Shown: positions 58,397-64,000 of the stretch, one piece after another
Layout of the letters: each line of letters opens with the position of its first letter
How positions within the stretch are numbered: position 1 is the stretch's first letter
Source of the DNA: Palsa-1439 sp050015495
GTDB taxonomy: Bacteria > Verrucomicrobiota > Verrucomicrobiia > Palsa-1439
DNA: 64,000 nt
Assembly: GCA_050015495.1 (NCBI GenBank)
Contig: JBEKBH010000001.1
Coordinates: 124,001-188,000, forward strand
Direction of reading: 5' to 3'
Notes under the pieces: model-generated
Databases searched by the model: none
What the model was told of the DNA's origin: nothing
Seen by the model: the letters and a program-made list of their open reading frames with translations, nothing else
Translations under genes and position numbers: made by a program

Positions 58397-59994
58397 GTGA
58401 GCGTTACAGCGTCACCCGCTCGGCGCGCACGGTCAGCCTCGCGGTGTTGGGAAGCCGTGTCCTCGGTCTCGTCCGCGAACAGATACTGGCCGCTCTGTTT
58501 GGAGCCCACCGCGAATTCGACGCGTTTGTCACGGCGTTCCGCATCCCCAATTTGCTGCGCGATCTCTTCGCCGAGGGTGCGTTGTCGGCGGCGTTCGTCA
58601 CCACACTGTCCCAGAAGCTTTCCAAGGAAGGTGATCAGGCCGCCTGGCGTCTGGCGAATCTCGTCCTCAACGCGTTGATCATCGTCCTCGGACTGATCAC
58701 CATTGCCGGTGTCCTCCTCTCGCCGTGGCTGGTGAGAATCATCGCGCCCGGGTTCGCCCAGATCCCCGGCAAGACCGAACTCACCACCACGCTGACGCGG
58801 ATCATGTTCCCGTTTCTGCCACTGGTCGCGCTGGCGGCGCTCGCGATGGGGATGTTGAACGCCAAACACCGGTTCGGCGTTCCGGCCAGCGCCTCGATGA
58901 TGTTCAATGTCGGGTCGATCGTCGGCGGACTGGCCTTTGCGTTCCTGCTCGCGCCGGGGTTCCTTCACAATCCATCCCTCGCCGGGCGCGCCATGATCGG
59001 TATGAGCATCGGTACACTCATCGGGGGCGCGATGCAATGGATGATCCAGATTCCCAGCCTCCGCAGGGTCGGCTATCACTATCAACCCATCCTCGACTGG
59101 CACGATCCGGGTTTTCGCCAGGTCTTGCGGTTACTCGGGCCATCCGTCATTGGCACCGCTGTGGTACCCATCAACATCTTTGTCGACCAGTGGTTCGCGT
59201 CGTTTTTCGGGAATGGCGCCGTCACCTGGCTCAATTGCGCGTTCCGGCTGATGCAGTTCCCTATCGGCTTGTTCGGCGTCGCCATTGGCGTGGCGACATT
59301 GCCCAGCGTCAGCGCCCATGCCGGACGCGGAGACATGGTCGAGTTCCGCAAGATCCTCGCCCGGTCGATTCGTCTCGCGTTCTTCCTGTGCGTGCCCGCC
59401 GCCTGCGGGCTGTCGGTCCTGGCGATGCCCATCATCTCAACGATTTACCAGCACGGGAAATTCGACGCGTTCGCCACGGAACAGACCGTCGCGTGCGTGC
59501 GCGCGTTCTCCGCCGGCCTGGTCGCCTACGCGGCGATCAAAATCATCGCGCCGACGTTTTACGCGTTGGGCGACTCGCGCACGCCGATGTACGTCGGGTT
59601 CGTGTCCGTTGCCGTCAACGCCAGCACGGACTACCTCTTTGCAATCGTCTGCCACATGAAAACGGCCGGACTGGCGCTCTCAACGTCGACAGTCGCGCTC
59701 TTCAACTTTTTCCTGTTACTCGCCCTGATGCGGCGCAAGATCGGGCGCGTCGAAGCGAGCACGCTGCTGCGGTCCTTCCTGAGAGTGGCCCTCGCATCGG
59801 GGGTCATGACCGCCGCCGCGTACGGCACCCATCGCTTCTGCGAGTTCAATCGCTACCTCGACATGGCCGCCTCCATGACCGTCGCGGTGATCATCTTTGG
59901 CGCCGCCTGTCATCTGCTCGGCGTGAACGAACTTGCCGAGTTGCTCGCCGTGTTGAAGTTTGGCTCGCGTACCGTCCCCGACAGTTCGCCGTAG
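58393..59994 (+). CDS. murJ: Lipid II flippase MurJ
   Basis: The 533-residue protein has about fourteen membrane helices and MurJ/MVF features: TVSLAVLGSRVLGLVREQILAALFG, FRIPNLLRDLFAEGALSAAFV, IDQ-like INIFVDQWFASFFGNGAVTWLN, LFGVAIGVATLPSVSAHA and YALGDSRTPMYVG. It moves lipid II across the inner membrane for peptidoglycan synthesis. It forms an envelope-biogenesis unit with lpxK and the heptosyltransferase, and is followed closely by uvrC. Confidence 0.95.
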   Translation: MSERYSVTRSARTVSLAVLGSRVLGLVREQILAALFGAHREFDAFVTAFRIPNLLRDLFAEGALSAAFVTTLSQKLSKEGDQAAWRLANLVLNALIIVLGLITIAGVLLSPWLVRIIAPGFAQIPGKTELTTTLTRIMFPFLPLVALAALAMGMLNAKHRFGVPASASMMFNVGSIVGGLAFAFLLAPGFLHNPSLAGRAMIGMSIGTLIGGAMQWMIQIPSLRRVGYHYQPILDWHDPGFRQVLRLLGPSVIGTAVVPINIFVDQWFASFFGNGAVTWLNCAFRLMQFPIGLFGVAIGVATLPSVSAHAGRGDMVEFRKILARSIRLAFFLCVPAACGLSVLAMPIISTIYQHGKFDAFATEQTVACVRAFSAGLVAYAAIKIIAPTFYALGDSRTPMYVGFVSVAVNASTDYLFAIVCHMKTAGLALSTSTVALFNFFLLLALMRRKIGRVEASTLLRSFLRVALASGVMTAAAYGTHRFCEFNRYLDMAASMTVAVIIFGAACHLLGVNELAELLAVLKFGSRTVPDSSP

Positions 59995-60017
59995 AGATCA
60001 ACCGTCGCCCGCATGGG

Positions 60018-61466
60018 ATGAATACGAATCTCAAAGCCAAAGTCCGCGACCTGCCGAACAAGCCGGGCGTGTATTTGATGCGCGACCAGCTCGGGCGGGT
60101 GATCTACGTCGGCAAGGCCCGGTCGTTGCGCAAGCGCGTGGGCCAGTATTTTCATCCGTCGCGCGCGATGCGTTGGGACCCGAAGACCCGCGCGCTCATC
60201 GAGTCCATCGCCGATTTCGAGACGTTCGTCGTTAAGAGCGAACCCGAGGCGCTGCTGCTCGAAGGCAAGCTGATCAAGGAATACAAGCCGCGCTACAACG
60301 CGATGTTCAAGGACGACAAGCGGTTCCTCATGGTGAAGATCAGCCTGAACGAGACCTATCCGCGTTTCAAATTCGCCCGCCTGAAGAAGGATGATGGCGC
60401 CCGCTACTTTGGCCCGTTCGCCCACGCCGGTGCCGTGCGTCAGGTCATGCAATGGATGCGCAAGAAATACGGCGTGCTCGTCCAGGGCACCGGCGCGCCG
60501 AAGGAGAAAGACCTCAAGTACTCGACCTATCTGGTGCCCGTCCCGCTCGCCGAGATGTCGCACGAAGAGTACCTGCGCCGGGTCGAGATGGCCTGCGAAT
60601 TCCTCGAAGGCCGAAGCAAGGAGGCCATCGAACAACTCGAGGAGGCCATGCGCGACGCCGCGAAGGTGATGAAATTCGAGGCCGCCGCCGGGTTCCGCGA
60701 TGTCATCAACAGCCTCCGCGAAATCGGCCGGGCCGCGCATGAGCGGAAGTTTGCCCGTGATTTCGCCCCCAACCTTGCGCCCCAACAGGAAATGGACGAA
60801 CTCCAGCGCGTGCTTGGCCTGTCACGATTACCCCGGCACGTCGAGGGCTTCGACATCTCGAATATCAGTGGGACGCTGTCGGTCGCCTCCACAGTTTGCT
60901 TTCGAGACGGCAGGCCCCATAAAGAGCATTACCGTCACTATCGGATCAAGACCGTCGAGGGCAGCGACGACTTTGCGTCGATGGCCGAGGTGGTCGGTCG
61001 CCGCTACGCGCGGGTACGTGCGGAGGGCGGCGCGCTGCCCGATTTGGTGATGGTGGACGGCGGCAAAGGCCAGCTCATGGCGGCGTTGCGGGCGTTGTGG
61101 AAGCTGGACATCCGCGATCTGCCGGTGATCGGACTCGCCAAGCAGATGGAAGAAATTCATCTTCCCGACCAGACGCTACCCATCCGCCTGCCGCGGAATT
61201 CCCCCGCTCTCCATCTGATTCAACGGCTACGGGACGAAGCCCACCGTTTCGCCAACGCCTATCACCAAAAGCTCCGAAAGCGTCGCGTCCAGGAATCCGT
61301 CCTCGACGAATTCCCCGGCCTCGGCGAGAAACGCAAGCTGGCCCTGTTGCAGCATTTCGGTTCCATCCAGCGGCTTCGCGAAGCCGGTGCCGAGGCCATT
61401 GCGACCGTTCCCGGTATCGGCCCGAAAATGGCCGCAGCGCTACAGGAATTCCTCGCCAACCGCTGA
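60018..61466 (+). CDS. uvrC: Excinuclease subunit C, compact form
   Basis: The protein (482 residues from MNTNLKAKVRDLPNKPGVYL) has the GIY-YIG nuclease (GVYLMRDQLGRVIYVGKA, 17-34; EPEALLLE near 76), a UVR segment (about 199-234), an RNase H-like nuclease with VEGFDISNISG (Asp279), MVDGGKGQL (Asp347) and DEAHRFANAYH (His409), and C-terminal HhH motifs. It is about 120 residues shorter than typical UvrC. The cysteine-rich segment after the first nuclease is absent; only two cysteines occur (192 and 294). The start at 60018 follows murJ by 23 bases; the long upstream frame is out of frame with murJ. Confidence 0.9.
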   Translation: MNTNLKAKVRDLPNKPGVYLMRDQLGRVIYVGKARSLRKRVGQYFHPSRAMRWDPKTRALIESIADFETFVVKSEPEALLLEGKLIKEYKPRYNAMFKDDKRFLMVKISLNETYPRFKFARLKKDDGARYFGPFAHAGAVRQVMQWMRKKYGVLVQGTGAPKEKDLKYSTYLVPVPLAEMSHEEYLRRVEMACEFLEGRSKEAIEQLEEAMRDAAKVMKFEAAAGFRDVINSLREIGRAAHERKFARDFAPNLAPQQEMDELQRVLGLSRLPRHVEGFDISNISGTLSVASTVCFRDGRPHKEHYRHYRIKTVEGSDDFASMAEVVGRRYARVRAEGGALPDLVMVDGGKGQLMAALRALWKLDIRDLPVIGLAKQMEEIHLPDQTLPIRLPRNSPALHLIQRLRDEAHRFANAYHQKLRKRRVQESVLDEFPGLGEKRKLALLQHFGSIQRLREAGAEAIATVPGIGPKMAAALQEFLANR

Positions 61467-61652
61467 GAGACGCGATATGGGCTGCGCCACACACGCCCGA
61501 CTTGCCGATATGTGTCCCCCGCCCCGGTCAGCGCATTGACACGGGCCCCCGCGACAGGTATGATTCGCGGCTATTGCAGGGACGCTGAGAGTTTTCATTC
61601 CCCGTCTTCCGGGATCGGGGTGAGAAGCGTACGAGAGGGGTGTGAATCGAGA

Positions 61653-61829
61653 TTGTCGGAAGTCAGACTGAAAAAAGGTGAGCCCGTGGAAAAAGCACTG
61701 CGCCGGCTGAAGAAGAAGCTGGATCGCGAAGGCACGTTGCGCGAAGCGCGGGCGCATCGCCACTACGAAAAGCCAAGCGAAAAGCGACGGCGGAAGGCGC
61801 GAGGACCGCGTACCTTCATGGGTTTCTAA
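61653..61829 (+). CDS. rpsU: 30S ribosomal protein S21
   Basis: From a TTG start the product is 58 residues: LSEVRLKKGEPVEKALRRL with KKKLDREGTLREARAHRHYEKPSEKRRRK, the S21 signature, ending in RGPRTFMGF. No ATG or GTG fits the family start; GAGAGGGG lies about 13-20 bases upstream of the TTG. S21 joins the 30S platform near the anti-Shine-Dalgarno region. It stands between uvrC and the isomerase-like gene, with a hairpin following. Confidence 0.9.
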   Translation: MSEVRLKKGEPVEKALRRLKKKLDREGTLREARAHRHYEKPSEKRRRKARGPRTFMGF

Positions 61830-61848
61830 ACAGGCACGAACCAATCCC

Positions 61849-61894
61849 GGGGCCAGCGGTCGCGTTGCGGCGCTGGCCCCGAACACATTCGGGG
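61849..61894. terminator. Hairpins after rpsU (possible terminator)
   Basis: GGGGCCAGCG pairs with CGCTGGCCCC (61849-61880), and directly after it CCCCGAA-CACA-TTCGGGG forms a second stem (61877-61894) like the palindrome at 13979. No T-run follows, so stopping would rely on Rho or the element is a dispersed palindrome. Confidence 0.5.
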
Positions 61895-61909
61895 CTGACC
61901 CCCGTTTTC

Positions 61910-62833
61910 ATGTTTGCATTCTCGACCGGCTGGAATTCGGAACGCCACATCGACGGGCGCGCCATGGTCAACGAGGTGCGCGCGCTCGGCTTCGAGTACG
62001 TGGAGCTCGGGCACAGCACGCGATTGTCGCTCCTGACGGGAGTGCAGGAAGCCGTGGCCGCCGGCGAGATCAAGATCAGTTCGCTCCACAATTTCTGCCC
62101 GACCCCCATTGGGGTCATGGGCCCGGCCCCCAACTACTACCTGCCCAGCTCGTGGGATGAAGAGGAGCGTAAGTATGCCGTGCGCCACACGTTGCGCACG
62201 ATCGACTGCGCGGCGGCGCTCGGCGCGAAGGCCGTGGTGATGCATCTGGGGCGGGTGCCGATGCGCCACTATACAGCGCGCCTGTTGGACTTTCACTTCA
62301 AAGAGCGCGCGGACAGCGTCAAATACCACCGATTAGCCGAGAAAGCCATCACCGTCCGCGACAGGAAACGCCAGCGGCCTCTCGATCAGGTGTACCGCAC
62401 GCTGGACGAGGTACTGCCCCGGGCGAAAGAAATGGGTGTGAAAATCGGGATGGAGACGCGCTTCGGCATCGAAGAGATCCCCAACGAGGAAGAGGCCGAG
62501 CGGATTCTCACGCGCTTCGGCACGGAAACGATCATGTATTGGCACGACGTCGGCCATGCCGCCGTGAAAGAAGTCCTCGGGTTGATGAGCGTCGACCGTA
62601 TCCTGAGTCGATTTCGCGGCCGGACCGCCGGAATGCACTTGCAAGATTTTAACCCGCCCGCCGAGGATCACCTCCCGCCGGGTCTGGGGACATACGATTT
62701 TGGGCAGTTGGCACCGTTTGTCACGGACGGCATGGTGCTCGCCTGGGAAATTCATCCCCACTGGAAGGCCGAGGACATCATCGGCGGCGTAAAGCGGGTG
62801 CACGAGTTGCTACGGAAGACGGTCACCGTATGA
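61910..62833 (+). CDS. Xylose isomerase-like TIM-barrel protein
   Basis: The protein (307 residues from MFAFSTGWNSERH) has the sugar phosphate isomerase/epimerase barrel: LGFEYVELGHSTRLSLL, ISSLHNFCPTP, LGAKAVVMHLGRVPM, VKIGMETRFGIEEIP, MYWHDVGHAAVKEVLG and TAGMHLQDFNPPAEDHLPPG. The His/Glu/Asp pattern (HLG, ETR, HDVGH, HLQD) fits metal-dependent isomerases or endonuclease IV-like barrels. Substrate unknown. The frame upstream to 61865 overlaps the hairpins. Its end overlaps the next gene by four bases. Confidence 0.82.
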   Translation: MFAFSTGWNSERHIDGRAMVNEVRALGFEYVELGHSTRLSLLTGVQEAVAAGEIKISSLHNFCPTPIGVMGPAPNYYLPSSWDEEERKYAVRHTLRTIDCAAALGAKAVVMHLGRVPMRHYTARLLDFHFKERADSVKYHRLAEKAITVRDRKRQRPLDQVYRTLDEVLPRAKEMGVKIGMETRFGIEEIPNEEEAERILTRFGTETIMYWHDVGHAAVKEVLGLMSVDRILSRFRGRTAGMHLQDFNPPAEDHLPPGLGTYDFGQLAPFVTDGMVLAWEIHPHWKAEDIIGGVKRVHELLRKTVTV

Positions 62834-63918
62834 AAAAACACCTCGGCGGGTTATTGCGTGTACTCGTCAGCGTAGGTCTCCTGGCCTACTTGTTCAACGG
62901 CATTTTTCACAAAGAAGCGTTGGAGTACTTTCAGGCGCACAACATCGACCCCGATGCGTTGGACTGGGCGGCGCGCGCCCGAATTGTGTGGAGCGTGGGT
63001 CCCCAGACGTTATGGCACGAATTTCAGAGAATTGATCCGACTTGGCTCGCCGCCGCCATCCTTTCCGCCGGTATACCGGCCATTCTCGGAATCACCCGCT
63101 GGCGGTGGATTCTGCATGTCCAGGGATTGGACGTGAGATATCCGCGCCTCTTTTCGATTTCCTTTATCGGCTTGTTCTTTAACGCGTTCATGCTCGGGTC
63201 AACCGGCGGAGATGTTATGAAGGCGTTGTACGTGGCGCAGGAGACGCATCACAAAAAGGCCGAGGCCATCGCCACGGTTGTCGTGGATCGCTTGATCGGT
63301 CTGCTGGCGCTGTTCATCATCGCCCTGGTGATGATGGCGATCTATCACACCCGTGTCTTGCGCGATCCCAAGCTGTTCTGGTTTTCGATGGCGACCCTCG
63401 CGGTGATCGTCTTCACCATCGTGGGGACATTTGTTGGCTTGTGGCGGGGCTTCGTTGACAAATTTCCCGGGTTGCGCTCCTGGCTCCAACGGATGCCGAA
63501 GTACGACGCCTTGCGACGGATGGTAGAAGCCTACCGGGTCTACGCCTCTCATCCCGTGATCCTCACCCAAACGATGTTGATTTCATTTGCCGTCCACTTC
63601 TTTGCGATGTTCAGTATCTGGTGCGTCGGGATGGGATTGGCGGTTCGTTCCGCGCAGTTCGCGGATTACTTCCTGTACCTGCCGATCATCAACTCGGTGA
63701 CATCCGTGCCCATCACCATCTCCGGCTTTGGCGTCCGCGAAGCGATGTACGTCAAGATGTTCCATGAAGTCGGCGTGGCCGGGTCGGTCGCGCTGGTCAT
63801 GTCACTGGTGGGCTACCTCGCCGCGTTGGTCTGGAGCATCATCGGTGGCGGGTTTTTCCTCACCCATCGCAAGGAACTTCCACCGGCTGACCAAATGGCC
63901 TCGGGCGAAACCGAGTAA
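62830..63918 (+). CDS. YbhN-like (lysylphosphatidylglycerol synthase TM-region) membrane protein
   Basis: The 362-residue protein has about eight helices and the UPF0104/YbhN pattern: GLLRVLVSVGLLAYLF, LAAAILSAGIPAILGITRWRWIL, SISFIGLFFNAFMLGSTGGDVMKALYVA, VVVDRLIGLLALFIIALVMM, and SVPITISGFGVREAMYVKMF. It resembles the membrane domain of MprF flippases and glycan/lipid carriers such as AglD. It probably moves or anchors a lipid-linked molecule. It is coupled to the isomerase-like gene by a four-base overlap. Confidence 0.87.
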   Translation: MKKHLGGLLRVLVSVGLLAYLFNGIFHKEALEYFQAHNIDPDALDWAARARIVWSVGPQTLWHEFQRIDPTWLAAAILSAGIPAILGITRWRWILHVQGLDVRYPRLFSISFIGLFFNAFMLGSTGGDVMKALYVAQETHHKKAEAIATVVVDRLIGLLALFIIALVMMAIYHTRVLRDPKLFWFSMATLAVIVFTIVGTFVGLWRGFVDKFPGLRSWLQRMPKYDALRRMVEAYRVYASHPVILTQTMLISFAVHFFAMFSIWCVGMGLAVRSAQFADYFLYLPIINSVTSVPITISGFGVREAMYVKMFHEVGVAGSVALVMSLVGYLAALVWSIIGGGFFLTHRKELPPADQMASGETE

Positions 63919-63927
63919 ACTGCGCCA

Positions 63928-64000
63928 TCACGACAAAACGGTCAATGTCCCGCTGGTAACGCCCAATTGCTTGACCACGTTCAAGCGCTGGAACCGAGCG
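63928..64000 (-). CDS. Possible C-terminal end of a gene cut by the window edge
   Basis: On the minus strand one frame reads ARFQRLNVVKQLGVTSGTL followed by TVLS and a stop at 63928, running in from the right edge. The composition is protein-like and the arrangement would be convergent with the YbhN-like gene, ten bases away. The piece is too short to identify. Confidence 0.35.
   Translation of the reverse strand, partial: ARFQRLNVVKQLGVTSGTLTVLS

Noticed and set aside
58725..60017. N-terminal 431-residue extension of uvrC
   Set aside because: This part is an out-of-frame reading of murJ; the GIY-YIG domain begins directly after the ATG at 60018.

Overview
The window is a GC-rich, mostly chromosomal segment from a Gram-negative bacterium. 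It encodes lipid A and LPS core functions (LpxK, two family-9 glycosyltransferases), MurJ, PG-phospholipid synthesis and two exported proteins with PEP-CTERM-type tails. The PEP-CTERM proteins (one VPEG type, one VPEP type), a Gly/Tyr/Trp-rich secreted protein with a short conserved C-terminal domain, a compact UvrC and HEAT-repeat exported proteins together suggest Verrucomicrobiota or a close PVC relative. This placement is an inference from gene content; no rRNA gene is present.

Layout. 0-3.6 kb: a surface-polysaccharide patch (zinc-ribbon methyltransferase cut by the left edge, FkbM methyltransferase, pyruvyl transferase, GT2). 3.8-10.8 kb: tRNA-Met, then phosphoketolase and glycogen phosphorylase in one operon, a decayed P-type ATPase piece, and serA. 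10.8-13.7 kb: a small scarred island of lower GC, with a glutaredoxin remnant, three HNH-type zinc-finger remnants, small membrane proteins and a PEP-CTERM protein; it ends at an intact glutaredoxin gene. 14-15 kb: pgsA-pgpA. 15.1-22 kb: the nusA-infB-rbfA-nrnA-truB-ribF cluster, with a clear promoter and a terminator-like hairpin in its leader and no rimP gene in front of nusA. 22-31 kb: mutL with a coupled zinc-ribbon gene, membrane and exported proteins, a tandem duplication of a HEAT-like exported protein, a MORN-repeat protein, and about 1 kb of gene-free repeat-bearing DNA. 31.8-35 kb: tRNA-His and a three-part proton-translocating transhydrogenase whose pntAA part lies on the opposite strand. 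35-38.3 kb: a four-gene cluster (HPr-like protein with an internally duplicated N-terminal module, zinc-ribbon membrane protein, kinase-fold protein lacking key residues, LysM-L,D-transpeptidase lipoprotein), followed by accA. 40-48 kb: a long minus-strand run (folE, miaB, two membrane proteins, GT9, a hypothetical, HU, hisS, aspS). 48-51.5 kb: an arsenic locus (operator, arsC, arsR, acr3) interrupted and bounded by a dispersed palindromic repeat. 51.5-64 kb: a zinc peptidase, rnr, a PEP-CTERM protein with textbook promoter and terminator, lpxK-GT9-murJ-uvrC, rpsU, a TIM-barrel isomerase-like protein and a YbhN-like membrane protein.

The most unusual candidate is the 35.0-38.3 kb cluster. It places an HPr-like domain that keeps both classical phosphorylation residues beside a Hanks-type kinase fold that has lost the beta-3 lysine and the alpha-C glutamate, next to a membrane zinc-ribbon protein and a cell-wall cross-linking enzyme. 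Other notable items are a UvrC without the Fe-S cysteines, the scarred HNH/glutaredoxin island, and a composite dispersed repeat that supplies the 3' end of acr3.
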